A stretch of DNA of 64,000 nucleotides from Microvirga arabica (GTDB taxonomy: Bacteria; Pseudomonadota; Alphaproteobacteria; Rhizobiales; Beijerinckiaceae), in the NCBI RefSeq assembly GCF_016811235.1, contig NZ_JAFBID010000018.1:30676-94675 (forward strand). Direction: 5' to 3'. Below, one piece after another: positions 18,829 through 28,448 of this stretch (positions are counted from its first letter, which is position 1; each line of letters opens with the position of its first letter). Below the pieces are notes generated by a model. The model saw nothing but the letters and a program-made list of their open reading frames with translations, was not told the origin of the DNA and searched no databases. Both the position numbers and the translations under genes were made by a program.

Positions 18829-19536
18829 TCAGGCCGGACGCGCCGGAATGGTGAGACCGCGCTGAACCGCCGGACGGGCCAAGCCCCGCTCCAGCCATGC
18901 GGGCACCCGCTTAAGGCTGTCGAACTCGACCAGGTCCCCCGCGCCGTAGAAGCCGATCAGGTTGCGCACCCAGCCCAGCAGGGAGATGTCAGCGATGGTG
19001 TAATCCTCGCCCATGATCCAGTCGCGCCCTTCGAGCCGGGTCTCAAGCACGCCCAGCAGGCGCTTGGATTCGTTGCGGTACCGCTCCAGCGGCCGCTTGT
19101 CCTCGATCTCGCGGCCGGCGAACTTATGGAAGAAGCCGAGTTGGCCGAACATTGGGCCGACCGAGGCCATCTGGAAGAACACCCACTGGATTGTCTCGTA
19201 GCGGCGCGCTGAATCGGAGGGCAGAAGCTGGCCGGTCTTCTCGGCGAGGTACAGGAGGATGGCGCCCGACTCGAACAGACCGAACGGCTTGCCGCCCGGT
19301 CCATCTGGATCAATGATCGCCGGGATCTTGCCGTTCGGGTTCAGGGAAAGGAATTCCGGACCCCAGGTCTCGTTTTCGCCGATGTTGATGAAGTGCGGCT
19401 CGTAAGCCAGCCCGGTCTCCTCCAGCATTATGGAGACCTTCACGCCGTTCGGCGTGGGTGTGGAATAGAGCTGAATGCGGTCGGGGGCTTTAGCCGGCCA
19501 CCGGCTGGTGATCGGGAAGGCGGAGAGATCGGCCAT
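18829..19536 (-). CDS. Glutathione S-transferase family protein (YfcG/YghU-like)
   Basis: A 235-residue GST with the thioredoxin-like domain IQLYSTPTPNGVKVSIMLEE, the glutathione-binding NPNGKIPAIID and FESGAILLYLAEK, and the helical C-terminal domain with DYTIADISLLGWV. The TPNG pattern and the cis-Pro context place it with the Ure2p/YfcG/YghU disulfide-bond oxidoreductase class rather than detoxifying alpha/mu types. Cytosolic; substrate unknown. Confidence 0.88.
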   Translation of the reverse strand: MADLSAFPITSRWPAKAPDRIQLYSTPTPNGVKVSIMLEETGLAYEPHFINIGENETWGPEFLSLNPNGKIPAIIDPDGPGGKPFGLFESGAILLYLAEKTGQLLPSDSARRYETIQWVFFQMASVGPMFGQLGFFHKFAGREIEDKRPLERYRNESKRLLGVLETRLEGRDWIMGEDYTIADISLLGWVRNLIGFYGAGDLVEFDSLKRVPAWLERGLARPAVQRGLTIPARPA

Positions 19537-19629
19537 GGGAACTCCATCATCGACGTGAGTCGTGGTGGAGCGATGCTAGAGGGGCGGCAACGGCTTGCAA
19601 ATGCGAAGCCGCTGCCGTCCGATCAAGTT

Positions 19630-19986
19630 TCAGTGCAGAAGGCGAACGGCGCCGCGCTGGCTTTCGCGCTCCCAGGCCTGGACGACCACGCCGTTGATGC
19701 CCGAATCGTGCAGTCTGTCGCTCAGATCGATGAAGTGACGCTCGGTGGCTTCCACGTCGAACTCGATCTGCTCGTCCTCCGACTGCTCCAGCTCGCAGGC
19801 CGCATAGCGCTCATAAGCCGCCGACATCTCGGCGTAGGCAAACGCAACCGGCAGGGTGCGGAAGATGGTGGAGAATTCTTCATCCAGCTCTCCGGTCGTC
19901 AGGTCGCGCATTTGGACGAGATAACCGTCGTCATGCTCACAGACCTCGTAACGCCAGTGCCGGCCTTCGGATGCACACATCAGCAT
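19630..19986 (-). CDS. Hypothetical acidic protein
   Basis: A 118-residue acidic soluble protein (HWRYEVCEHDDGYLVQMRDL, ACELEQSEDEQIEFDVEATE). I do not recognise the family and see no membrane segment or signal peptide. The ATG at 19986 is chosen because GGAGG sits seven bases upstream; a GTG at 19998 would include that Shine-Dalgarno sequence in the coding region. Confidence 0.65.
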   Translation of the reverse strand: MLMCASEGRHWRYEVCEHDDGYLVQMRDLTTGELDEEFSTIFRTLPVAFAYAEMSAAYERYAACELEQSEDEQIEFDVEATERHFIDLSDRLHDSGINGVVVQAWERESQRGAVRLLH

Positions 19987-20066
19987 CGGAACCTCCACTC
20001 AACTGAACTGCTGAGCCAATGCGAATCGCGGCAGCGAGGTTCCAGGAAGTTCCCCAGCAAAAAAGT

Positions 20067-20327
20067 CTAACGGCTGAACCCATATTCGGCCCGGACGCGG
20101 CCGCTGATCCGCACCTGCGTGCCGTTGCCGAGATTGATAAAACCCTGGTCTGCCCTGAGGCCGTCACGCCTTTCCGCCTTTGAGCGGCTTGCCGGCAACG
20201 GCTCCTCGCAGCCTGGCGGCAGCCTGACCTCCATGCCGGGCGGCAGGTTAGGCGTGCGGCAATCCTTCGCAAGCGCTGAACCGGCTGAGGCAATCAGCAG
20301 CAGGGAGAATATGATCGGGAGCTTCAT
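20067..20327 (-). CDS. Small exported protein, hypothetical
   Basis: An 86-residue protein with a clear signal peptide (MKLPIIFSLLLIASAGSALA, cleaved before KDC). The mature part is about 66 residues with two Cys (KDCRTPNLPP and LPPGCEEP) that could form a disulfide, ending in a short beta-like stretch (GTQVRISGRVRAEYGF). Family not recognised. Confidence 0.7.
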   Translation of the reverse strand: MKLPIIFSLLLIASAGSALAKDCRTPNLPPGMEVRLPPGCEEPLPASRSKAERRDGLRADQGFINLGNGTQVRISGRVRAEYGFSR

Positions 20328-20354
20328 CGCAACGCCTCCGCGGATTCACATAAG

Positions 20355-20792
20355 TTAGAGAAGCCCGAGTTCAGCCAGTTCTCTGCGCATGTCTTCGGGC
20401 ATCTTGGCGAGATCGCCCGCCTTTCCATCGATATCACGCGGAGCGTCCTTGGCAACGAGATAGCGCCAGCCCTGGAACGGCCGGTAGGGCCTCGGCTCCA
20501 CGGCGACAACCTTCGGATCCAGCACCAGCCGGCAGCGTCCGATGCCGTCACCGTCGGTGAAGGGGCGGACATCGAGAAGCGCCTGCCGGGCCGCTACATG
20601 GCCCTTGATGACCCAGTACAGCGACCCGCCGCCCAAAAGCTCGTCCACGCGCTTGGGCACCATGCGGGTCGTGTGCGTCTGCTCGTAGTCGCGCCCGAGC
20701 CGACGGTGAGTCGCGCGGTTCTCCTCAATCCATTCTTCAAGATCGGTGATCGAGTCGCAGCCGACGCAGAGTTTGATCAGGTGAAGGGCCAT
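20355..20792 (-). CDS. DUF1489 family protein
   Basis: A 145-residue soluble protein: MALHLIKLCVGCDSITDLEEW, then HTTRMVPKRVDELLGGGSLYWVIKG and PFQGWRYLVAKDAP. This matches DUF1489, a family found mostly in alphaproteobacteria with no assigned function; some members sit near lysophospholipase or RNA-related genes. Start 20792 is preferred because the 12 residues before it are not family-like. Confidence 0.87.
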   Translation of the reverse strand: MALHLIKLCVGCDSITDLEEWIEENRATHRRLGRDYEQTHTTRMVPKRVDELLGGGSLYWVIKGHVAARQALLDVRPFTDGDGIGRCRLVLDPKVVAVEPRPYRPFQGWRYLVAKDAPRDIDGKAGDLAKMPEDMRRELAELGLL

Positions 20793-20846
20793 GTCTGCTT
20801 TCAACCATGGGCATCGCGGATCGGACATCCGGCGATGCGCCGCAGG

Positions 20847-22829
20847 CTATTCCTCCGTCTTGAGCACGATCAGGCGCGCACCTTCCGCCACCTGCGCACC
20901 CGGCTCGGCGGCGATCTCAGTCACCTCCGCATCGGAGGGCGCCACCAGCACGTGCTCCATCTTCATCGCTTCCACAACCGCGAGCCGTTGTCCCTTCTCG
21001 ACCTTGTCCCCCGGCTGCACGAACACCGCAATCAGCTTGCCATGCATCGGCGCTTTCACCGAGCCGCCCTCGTCCATGTGTTCGAGATCCACATCGAAGG
21101 GATCGTAAGGCTGCACCAGCGTCTGGCGTCCGTTGCGCAGGATATAGACGCCATGCGGCGCTTCGACCTCCTGGTCGATCTCCTCGTCAGCCCAGGGGTC
21201 GCTCTCGCCGAAAGCCACAGTGCTCGCGCCCTGATGCTCCGGGCTGAACACCTCACGGGCATCGACCCGCTCGCCATCCACGAGAAGCGGCACGCCGACG
21301 CTGCGGGCTCCGAGCAACTGAAAGCCATCCGGATTCGACCAGGGCGAGGACGGCTCATCGCTCTTCTGCAGTTCGGTCATGCGCAGCCGCTCGATCTCCC
21401 GCGAGATGAGCGCCGCCGCACCGAACGACACGGCGACATCGTCGCGTGGCTGGGGCCCGACACCGAGCGCGTGGAGGTTGCGGTCGATGAAGCCGGTGTC
21501 GAACTGCCCTGCCCTGAAGCCTTCTGCCTCGCAGAGCTTTTTCAGGAAAGCCGCATTAGTCTTCGGGCCGGCGACGATGGTCTGCCCGAGCGCCTCGGCC
21601 AACCGGTCCAGCGCCTCCTCGCGGGTCGCGCCATGCGCGATGACCTTGGCGATCATCGGGTCGTAATAGGGCGTGACCTCCGCTCCGGCCTCGACGCCGG
21701 TATCGATGCGGATGCCCTCGCCTTCCGGAAACTCCAGGGCCCAGAGCTTTCCGGTCGACGGCAGGAACTCCTTCTCCGGATCCTCCGCGTAAAGCCGCGC
21801 CTCGACCGCGTGGCCGTCGATGGCAATATCCTCTTGTGAGAACGGCAGCGTCTCGCCGGACGCTGCCCGGAACTGCAGTTCCACGAGGTCGAGCCCCGTG
21901 ATCAACTCGGTCACGGGATGCTCCACCTGCAGACGGGTGTTCATCTCCATGAAATAGAATCGGTCCGGGCGCAGGCCCTCGCGGCCGTCGGCGATGAACT
22001 CGACCGTGCCGGCGCCCACATAGCCCACCGCCCGGGCGGCCTCGACGGCGGCCCGGCCCATCACGTCGCGCATCTCGGGCGGCATACCGGGAGCCGGCGC
22101 CTCCTCGATCACCTTCTGGTGGCGGCGCTGGAGCGAGCAGTCGCGCTCGAAAAGATGCACCACGTTGCCGTGGCTGTCGGCGAAGACCTGGATCTCGATG
22201 TGGCGCGGCGAGAGGATGTATTTCTCCACCAGCACGCGCGGATCGCCGAAAGCGCTCGCAGCCTCGCGCTGGGCACTCTCGAGAGCGGCGTCGAAATCGG
22301 CCGCCTTCTCGACGCGCCGCATGCCCTTGCCGCCGCCGCCTGCAACCGCCTTGATGAGAACGGGATAGCCGATCTCATAAGCCTTCTGGCGCAGGAAATC
22401 CGGATCCTGCTTGGCGCCGTGATAGCCCGGCACCACCGGCACACCGGCCTGCTGCACAAGGGCCTTGGCGGCATCCTTCAGGCCCATGGCCTTGATAGCG
22501 GAGGCCGGCGGGCCGACGAACACGATGCCGTTTGCCGCGCAGGCCTCGGCAAACTCAGCGCGCTCGGACAGGAAGCCATAGCCGGGATGGATGGAGGCCG
22601 CCTTCGTGCGCTTGGCGACCTCGATGATCCGGTCGATCTGAAGATAGCTCTCGCGGGCGGGCGGCGGGCCGATGAGATGGGCCTCGTCGGCCATCTGCAC
22701 GAAAAGTGCCTCCGCATCGGCTTCCGAGTAGACCGCGATGGTGCGCATGCCCAGCCGCTGGGCGGTGCGGATGATGCGGCACGCGATCTCGCCGCGATTG
22801 GCAATCAGGACGCTCTCGAGCATGTCCAT
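20847..22829 (-). CDS. Biotin-dependent acyl-CoA carboxylase alpha subunit (methylcrotonyl/propionyl/acetyl type)
   Basis: A 660-residue fusion of biotin carboxylase and biotin carboxyl carrier domain. It has the ATP-grasp glycine loop AVAGGGGKGMRRVE, HIEIQVFADSHGNVVHL, EMNTRLQVEHPVTE, and the biotinyl-Lys motif EAMKMEHVL close to the C-terminus. The GPPPARESYLQIDRII and VPVVPGYHGAKQDPDFLRQKA stretches resemble 3-methylcrotonyl-CoA carboxylase alpha more than PccA, but the sequence alone does not settle the substrate. No beta (carboxyltransferase) gene adjoins. Confidence 0.9.
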   Translation of the reverse strand: MDMLESVLIANRGEIACRIIRTAQRLGMRTIAVYSEADAEALFVQMADEAHLIGPPPARESYLQIDRIIEVAKRTKAASIHPGYGFLSERAEFAEACAANGIVFVGPPASAIKAMGLKDAAKALVQQAGVPVVPGYHGAKQDPDFLRQKAYEIGYPVLIKAVAGGGGKGMRRVEKAADFDAALESAQREAASAFGDPRVLVEKYILSPRHIEIQVFADSHGNVVHLFERDCSLQRRHQKVIEEAPAPGMPPEMRDVMGRAAVEAARAVGYVGAGTVEFIADGREGLRPDRFYFMEMNTRLQVEHPVTELITGLDLVELQFRAASGETLPFSQEDIAIDGHAVEARLYAEDPEKEFLPSTGKLWALEFPEGEGIRIDTGVEAGAEVTPYYDPMIAKVIAHGATREEALDRLAEALGQTIVAGPKTNAAFLKKLCEAEGFRAGQFDTGFIDRNLHALGVGPQPRDDVAVSFGAAALISREIERLRMTELQKSDEPSSPWSNPDGFQLLGARSVGVPLLVDGERVDAREVFSPEHQGASTVAFGESDPWADEEIDQEVEAPHGVYILRNGRQTLVQPYDPFDVDLEHMDEGGSVKAPMHGKLIAVFVQPGDKVEKGQRLAVVEAMKMEHVLVAPSDAEVTEIAAEPGAQVAEGARLIVLKTEE

Positions 22830-23018
22830 CCCTTAATCTGTATCCGTTCAGGTTTTGGGAAACCTAGAGCAAACCTCAAGGGACTTGTCACGCGGGAACC
22901 GTCCAGAGGCCTCCACCTCCAACAGGCTGGTAGTCCATTGGGGTTAAAGCGCCGATCCCGATGCAACTTTGTGCAACTCTCCTCTTGCCGGGACGTTTGT
23001 TCCACGCTAGCCTTCTAT

Positions 23019-23035
23019 TGCAAATAATTTGCAAC
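23019..23035. promoter_or_regulatory. Mur/Fur-like operator upstream of mntH
   Basis: TTGCAAATAATTTGCAA is a perfect 17-bp palindrome 14 bp before the mntH start codon. In rhizobia the Mn-responsive Fur homologue Mur binds TGCAAAT-type palindromes at mntH and sitABCD promoters, so Mn-dependent repression is likely. Confidence 0.75.
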
Positions 23036-23049
23036 TGCAGAAAGTGACC

Positions 23050-24396
23050 ATGGATCAGTCGGCTCCCGTCTCCCTTGTGCAGAAGGCCGCATGGCGGCGC
23101 TCTCCGGACATGCCCTCCCTGCCGGAGGTCAACCGCTCGATCGCCGTGCAGGCAGGTTCAACCTGGCGACGGGCAGCGGCCTTCCTCGGCCCGGGCTATC
23201 TGGTGGCCGTGGGCTACATGGACCCGGGCAACTGGGCGACGTCCCTCGCCGGCGGGTCGAAATACGGCTACGCCCTGCTGTCTGTGGCGCTGATCTCCAA
23301 CATCATGGCGATCATCCTCCAGTCGCTCTGCGCAAGGCTTGCGGTCGCCACGGGCCGCGACCTAGCCCAGGCCTGCCGGGACGCGTATCCCAGGCCCGTC
23401 GCCTGGGGATTGTGGCTGCTGGCGGAACTCGCGATCTGCGCCACGGACCTCGCCGAGGTCATAGGCACGGCCATCGGCCTCAACCTGCTTTTCGGCATCC
23501 CGCTGGAGATCGGCGTCATCATCACGGCGCTGGACGTGTTCCTGATCCTATACCTGCAGAATCTCGGCTTCCGCTGGGTTGAGGCCTTCATCATCACCCT
23601 GCTCGGCGTCATCGCGGTGTGCTTCGGCATTCAGATCGCCATGGCGGATCCGAACTGGGCCGGCGTGATCGCGGGCTTTGCGCCGACGACGGAGATCGTC
23701 ACCAACCCGGACATGCTCTACCTCGCGCTCGGCATCCTCGGCGCGACGGTGATGCCGCATAATCTCTACCTACATTCCGGCATCGTGCAGACCCGCGCCT
23801 ATGGCGAGACGCTCCCCGAAAAGCGCGAGGCCCTGCGCTTCGCCACCTGGGATTCCACCATTGCGCTGATGTTCGCCCTTACCATCAACGCATCGCTGCT
23901 CATCCTGGCGGCAGCCGCCTTCCACCACACGGGACGCACGGAGATCGCTGAACTCGGCGAGGCGCACACCCTGCTCCAGCCGATCCTCGGGAGCGCCATT
24001 GCGCCGATGCTGTTCGGCCTGTCGCTCCTGTGCTGCGGCCTCAACTCGACGGTCACGGCCACCATGGCGGGCCAGATCGTCATGGAGGGCTTCATCAACT
24101 TCAAAATGGCGCCCTGGATGCGCCGCCTGATCACCCGCGGAATCGCGATCATTCCGGCCTCCATCGTCACCATCGCCTATGGCGAGAGCGGCACGGCGAA
24201 ACTGCTGATCCTGAGCCAAGTCATCCTAAGCCTCCAGCTCCCGTTCGCTGTGATCCCGCTCGTGACGATGACCGCCTCGAAAGCCAAAATGGGCGCCCTC
24301 GTCACCCCGCGCTGGCTCACGGCCGTCGCAGGCATCATCGCGGCAGTGATCGTGGTGTTGAACGTGAAGCTCTTGGTGGATTTCGTGACAGGCTGA
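23050..24396 (+). CDS. mntH: Nramp-family Mn(II)/divalent metal transporter
   Basis: A 448-residue proton-coupled importer with 11 predicted membrane helices. The two signatures for metal coordination are intact: [17 protein letters not shown] in helix 1 and [14 protein letters not shown] in helix 6. The first codons seen in the frame (TTG at 23029) fall inside the operator palindrome, so ATG 23050 (MDQSAPVS) is chosen. The Mur-like box directly upstream supports a manganese role over iron. Confidence 0.94.
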   Translation: MDQSAPVSLVQKAAWRRSPDMPSLPEVNRSIAVQAGSTWRRAAAFLGPGYLVAVGYMDPGNWATSLAGGSKYGYALLSVALISNIMAIILQSLCARLAVATGRDLAQACRDAYPRPVAWGLWLLAELAICATDLAEVIGTAIGLNLLFGIPLEIGVIITALDVFLILYLQNLGFRWVEAFIITLLGVIAVCFGIQIAMADPNWAGVIAGFAPTTEIVTNPDMLYLALGILGATVMPHNLYLHSGIVQTRAYGETLPEKREALRFATWDSTIALMFALTINASLLILAAAAFHHTGRTEIAELGEAHTLLQPILGSAIAPMLFGLSLLCCGLNSTVTATMAGQIVMEGFINFKMAPWMRRLITRGIAIIPASIVTIAYGESGTAKLLILSQVILSLQLPFAVIPLVTMTASKAKMGALVTPRWLTAVAGIIAAVIVVLNVKLLVDFVTG

Positions 24397-24454
24397 AACG
24401 GATCTGACATAGGGGAGGAATAGGATTATACCTCCATTCCTCCTGTCTTAGATC

Positions 24455-24892
24455 ATGATCACCATTCGGCTTTCGAGACCATCCGACCTCCCTGCCCTAT
24501 TCGCTATCTGGCAAGGTGCCGTTCGAGCCACGCACCTGTTTCTAACCGAACAAGACATCGCCTTCTATGCGCAGCAGGTTCGCGATCACTATCTACCGTC
24601 CTGCCCCTTCTGGGTCGCAACCGGCCGCAATGATCAGCCGAGAGGCTTCCTGGGCATGACGGATTCCAAGATCGATGCTCTGTTCATCGATCCCGCTCAT
24701 CATGGCCAAGGCATCGGTCGAGCATTGGTGGATCATGCCGCGTCTCTTTCAAGAAGCCTGACGGTCGATGTGAACGAGCAAAACGAAGGAGCATGCGGCT
24801 TCTACAAAAAGCTCGGTTTTCGGCAGGTTGGGCGCTCCGAACTCGACGACTCCGGCAAGCCGTTTCCAATTCTGCATCTGGAGCGGCCATGA
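24455..24892 (+). CDS. GNAT acetyltransferase, YjaB-like
   Basis: A 145-residue N-acetyltransferase close in pattern to E. coli YjaB: IRLSRPSDLPALFAIW, VRATHLFLTEQDI, DALFIDPAHHGQGIGRALVDH (acetyl-CoA loop Q-G-I-G-R-A) and VDVNEQNEGACGFYKKLGF. YjaB binds acetyl-CoA but its physiological acceptor is unclear. The gene stands alone between mntH and the convergent valS. Confidence 0.9.
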   Translation: MITIRLSRPSDLPALFAIWQGAVRATHLFLTEQDIAFYAQQVRDHYLPSCPFWVATGRNDQPRGFLGMTDSKIDALFIDPAHHGQGIGRALVDHAASLSRSLTVDVNEQNEGACGFYKKLGFRQVGRSELDDSGKPFPILHLERP

Positions 24893-24918
24893 GGGACAGG
24901 GATCTACCATCAAAAGAA

Positions 24919-24942
24919 AAGGGCCGCTGAAGAGCGGCCCTT
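24919..24942 (-). terminator. Intrinsic terminator of valS
   Basis: Perfect 10-bp stem AAGGGCCGCT/AGCGGCCCTT with a four-base loop, followed on the minus strand by TTCTTTT. It lies just past the valS stop and also faces the YjaB-like gene. Confidence 0.8.
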
Positions 24943-24948
24943 CGTGTC

Positions 24949-27657
24949 TTATGCGTCCTTCAGACGACCGAGCGCCTCTTCCATCTTCGCCTTGCGGGTC
25001 AGGGCTTGCTCGCGGCGCTCGCGCTGCTCGTCGACCACCTCTTCCGGCGCACGCTTGATGAAGTCGGCATTCCCGAGCTTGGCGTCGATCTTGGCCACCT
25101 CTACATCGAGCTTTTGGATTTCCTTGGCGAGGCGCGCGCGCTCGGCATCGAGATCAATCACGCCCTCGAGCGGAAGCGCCGCCACCTCACCACGGATGAG
25201 AAGCTGGATCGAGCTCTTCGGAGCAGCATCCGCGAAGGAGATCTCGGAGATGCGTGCGAGACGCTTCACGATATCGCCCCAGCGGCCGGCGCGGGCCTGC
25301 ACGTCGGCGGAGGACGCCACGAGCACCAGCGGGATCTGCGCGCCCGCCGGCACGTTCGTCTCAGAGCGGGCGGAGCGGATTTCATTGACGAGGTCCACCA
25401 CCCAGCCGATCTCGGCCTCTGCCTGCCCGTCGATGAGGTGATCGAGGTTCGACCATGGGCTCAGCGCCAGAATCGCCTCCCGCCGCGGACCGTCCTCGCC
25501 CTTGATCGCCCACAGCTCTTCCGTAAGGAAGGGCATGAACGGATGCAGGAGCTTGCAGATCTCGTCGAAGATGCATGCAATGGTTGCCCGCGTTTCATTC
25601 TTCGCCGGAGAATCGACGCCCTGCAGCACCGGCTTGGCGAGTTCGAGGGTCCAGTCGCAGAACACGTTCCAGACGAAGCGGTAGGCCGAGAGCGCCGCCT
25701 CGTTGAACTTGTAGGCCTGGATACCCGCCGACACCTCGTTGATCGCCTTAGCGCACTCGCTGAGCGCCCACTTGTTGAGCGTCTCTGTCACAGCCTTCGG
25801 ATCGAAGCCCTCGACGCGCCGGCACTCGTTCATCTCGGCGAAGCGCGCCGCGTTCCAGATCTTCGTGGCGAAGTTCCGATAGTTCTCAACGCGCTGCACG
25901 GAGAGCTTGATGTCGCGTCCCTGGGCTGCCATCGACGCGAGCGTCATGCGCAGGGCATCGGCGCCGTACTGCTCCACCACATCGAGCGGATCGATGACGT
26001 TGCCTTTCGACTTCGACATCTTGGCGCCCTTCTCGTCGCGGACGAGGGCGTGGATGTAGACGGTGTCGAAGGGCACTTCGTCCATGAAGTGCAGGCCCAT
26101 CATCATCATCCGGGCGACCCAGAAGAAGATGATGTCAAAGCCCGTGACCAGCGTGTTGGTCGGATAGTAGCGCTTCAGCTCCGGCGCATCTTCCGGCCAG
26201 CCGAGGGTCGAGAACGGCCACAGGGCCGACGAGAACCACGTGTCGAGCACGTCCTCGTCGCGTTTAAGCGCCACGTCCTTCCCGTGCTTGGCACGCGCCT
26301 CGGCCCGAGCCTCATCTTCGCTCATGGCCACATAGGCGTTGCCTTGGTCGTCGTACCAGGCCGGGATCTGATGCCCCCACCAGAGCTGGCGCGAGACGCA
26401 CCAGGGCTCGATGTTCTCGAGCCACTGAAAGTAAGTCTTCTCCCAGTTCTCGGGCACGAACTTGGTCTGGCCCTTGCGCACCACGTCGAGGGCGCGGTCG
26501 GCGAGCGGCTTCACGTTCACGTACCACTGGTCCGTGAGATAAGGCTCGATCACCACATTCGAGCGGTCGCCGTGCGGCACCACGTGGGTGTTCGGCTCGA
26601 TCTGAACGAGGATCTCGCGCTCTTCGAGCATCGCGATGATGCGCTTGCGGGCCTCGAAGCGATCCAATCCATCGAGGGCGAGAACGGCTTTGAGGTCGTC
26701 CGTCTGGGCGAGCCCAGCGAGGAAGTCTTCGTTGCTGGCGAGCGCGAGCTGCGCTTCCGTGCCGAAGATGTTTATGAGCGGCAGCTTGTGGCGGCGTCCC
26801 ACCTCGAAATCGTTGAAGTCGTGCGCCGGCGTGATCTTCACCGCGCCGGTGCCCTTCTCCGGATCGGAGTATTCATCCGCCACGATGGGAATGCGCCGGC
26901 CGACCAGCGGCAGGATCGCAAACTGTCCAATCAGGTCCTTGTAGCGCTCGTCCTCCGGGTGCACGGCCACGGCCACGTCGCCCAGCATGGTCTCAGGGCG
27001 GGTGGTGGCGACCGTGATCGAGCGGTCGGGCTGACCGTCGATGGCATAGCGGATGTGCCAGAGGTTGCCCTTCACCTCGACCTGCATGACTTCCAAGTCT
27101 GAGATCGCGGTCTGGAACTTGGGGTCCCAGTTCACGAGGCGCTTGTCCTTGTAGATCAGGCCCTGCTTGTAGAGGTCGACGAAGACCTTCAGCACGGCCT
27201 GGGACAGGCCCTCGTCCATGGTGAATCGTTCTCGCGACCAGTCGCAGGAGGCGCCGAGGCGCTGGAGCTGGCTCTTGATCTTGCCACCCGACTCCTCTTT
27301 CCACTCCCAGACGCGCTTGATGAATTCCTCACGGCCGAGGTCGCGGCGCTGGATCTGGCGCTCGGCCAGTTGGCGCTCCACCACCATTTGCGTGGCGATG
27401 CCGGCATGGTCCATGCCCGGCTGCCAGAGCACGTCCTTGCCCCGCATGCGCTCGAAGCGGCAGAGAATGTCCTGGATCGTGTTGTTGAGGGCATGCCCCA
27501 TATGGAGCGAGCCGGTCACGTTCGGAGGCGGGATGACGATCGTGTAGGGTACGGCGTTCTTGCGATCCTCGCGGCCGGCCTTGAAGGCCTCGGCCTCCTC
27601 CCAGCGGGTGGAAATGCGTGCTTCGACAGCGGAGGGATCGAACGTCTTGTCCATCAT
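24949..27657 (-). CDS. valS: Valyl-tRNA synthetase
   Basis: About 902 residues, class I aminoacyl-tRNA synthetase. The HIGH-type motif is PPPNVTGSLHMGHAL, the KMSKS motif is KMSKSKGNVIDPLD, and the C-terminal coiled-coil arm (LDAERARLAKEIQKLDVEV) that contacts tRNA is present. Editing domain motifs (TTRPETMLGDVAVAVHP) are intact. Start is ATG 27657 or 27654 (MMDKTF). The order valS, PopZ-like, tolC, pcm is conserved in related alphaproteobacteria. Confidence 0.97.
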   Translation of the reverse strand: MMDKTFDPSAVEARISTRWEEAEAFKAGREDRKNAVPYTIVIPPPNVTGSLHMGHALNNTIQDILCRFERMRGKDVLWQPGMDHAGIATQMVVERQLAERQIQRRDLGREEFIKRVWEWKEESGGKIKSQLQRLGASCDWSRERFTMDEGLSQAVLKVFVDLYKQGLIYKDKRLVNWDPKFQTAISDLEVMQVEVKGNLWHIRYAIDGQPDRSITVATTRPETMLGDVAVAVHPEDERYKDLIGQFAILPLVGRRIPIVADEYSDPEKGTGAVKITPAHDFNDFEVGRRHKLPLINIFGTEAQLALASNEDFLAGLAQTDDLKAVLALDGLDRFEARKRIIAMLEEREILVQIEPNTHVVPHGDRSNVVIEPYLTDQWYVNVKPLADRALDVVRKGQTKFVPENWEKTYFQWLENIEPWCVSRQLWWGHQIPAWYDDQGNAYVAMSEDEARAEARAKHGKDVALKRDEDVLDTWFSSALWPFSTLGWPEDAPELKRYYPTNTLVTGFDIIFFWVARMMMMGLHFMDEVPFDTVYIHALVRDEKGAKMSKSKGNVIDPLDVVEQYGADALRMTLASMAAQGRDIKLSVQRVENYRNFATKIWNAARFAEMNECRRVEGFDPKAVTETLNKWALSECAKAINEVSAGIQAYKFNEAALSAYRFVWNVFCDWTLELAKPVLQGVDSPAKNETRATIACIFDEICKLLHPFMPFLTEELWAIKGEDGPRREAILALSPWSNLDHLIDGQAEAEIGWVVDLVNEIRSARSETNVPAGAQIPLVLVASSADVQARAGRWGDIVKRLARISEISFADAAPKSSIQLLIRGEVAALPLEGVIDLDAERARLAKEIQKLDVEVAKIDAKLGNADFIKRAPEEVVDEQRERREQALTRKAKMEEALGRLKDA

Positions 27658-27748
27658 GATAGATACCGGCCTGTTGGCGCGAACAACGCGCAAGCAAGAC
27701 GGCTACAAACCGGACGGATCGAATGAAGTCAACAGAGGGGCTGAAATC

Positions 27749-28327
27749 TCAGCCCCGGCTGCGGGTGACACGCTCGATTTCGGTCCGGACCAAGCGCTCC
27801 ACCAGGGAAGGAAGATTGTCGTCGAGCCACGTCTTCAGCATCGGCCGCAGCATCTCCTTCATCAGGTCCTCGACCGTCTGCGGCTGGGCAGGCTTGACCG
27901 TCTCGCTGAGGCGATCGAAGGCGCCTGACACCGACGCGCTGGTCTCGCGGGAGAGGAGGCTGTCGCCAGCGCTCGCAGCGGGCTTGGCCGCAGCCTTCAG
28001 GACGGGCTCAGGCACCACGATAGGCGCCGGCTCCTCGGACGCGTCGGGAGCCCTCCAATCCGGATAGGACCCGGCCTCGGAGCGGTTTTCGACGAAGGCG
28101 GCATCACCCCGGCTCCAGGGACCGAGAAGCGGCTCGTTGGGGCTCGTGCCTGCAAAGGGCGAGACATGGAGCTCCGCGATGTCCAGCACGCTCTTCAGGG
28201 ATGAGGAATTCGGCTCTTGGGGCTCGGAGGGCGTTGGCACCTCCTGGTCGTCAGAGATGATCCGCCGGATGGAAGCCAAAATATCTTCCATTGATGGCTC
28301 GTTAACTTTCAGGCTCGATGAACCCAT
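27749..28327 (-). CDS. PopZ-like polar organizing protein (DUF2497)
   Basis: A 192-residue protein with the DUF2497 layout: N-terminal MEDILASIRRIISDD helix that recruits client proteins, a long Pro/acidic disordered middle, and a C-terminal oligomerisation helix set (TVEDLMKEMLRPMLKTWLD, LPSLVERLVRTEIERV). In Caulobacter PopZ forms the polar matrix anchoring the chromosome origin via ParB. The middle segment is longer than in Caulobacter. The in-frame start at 28339 is possible; 28327 is used. Confidence 0.88.
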   Translation of the reverse strand: MGSSSLKVNEPSMEDILASIRRIISDDQEVPTPSEPQEPNSSSLKSVLDIAELHVSPFAGTSPNEPLLGPWSRGDAAFVENRSEAGSYPDWRAPDASEEPAPIVVPEPVLKAAAKPAASAGDSLLSRETSASVSGAFDRLSETVKPAQPQTVEDLMKEMLRPMLKTWLDDNLPSLVERLVRTEIERVTRSRG

Positions 28328-28411
28328 AGCCGCATCCAAATCAAAGTACGCTAAGAATCACATTCTCAAGAATGTTCGTTAAGTATTTTACGCACGCTTC
28401 AAGAAAACAAG

Positions 28412-28441
28412 CGGGGCCAGAACTAAAAGGTTCCGGCCCCG
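28412..28441 (-). terminator. Terminator after tolC
   Basis: CGGGGCC-A-GAAC / GTTC-C-GGCCCCG stem with one internal mismatch and a six-base loop; the minus strand continues GCTTGTTTTC. It lies 8 bp downstream of the tolC stop. Confidence 0.65.
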
Positions 28442-28448
28442 AAACTTA

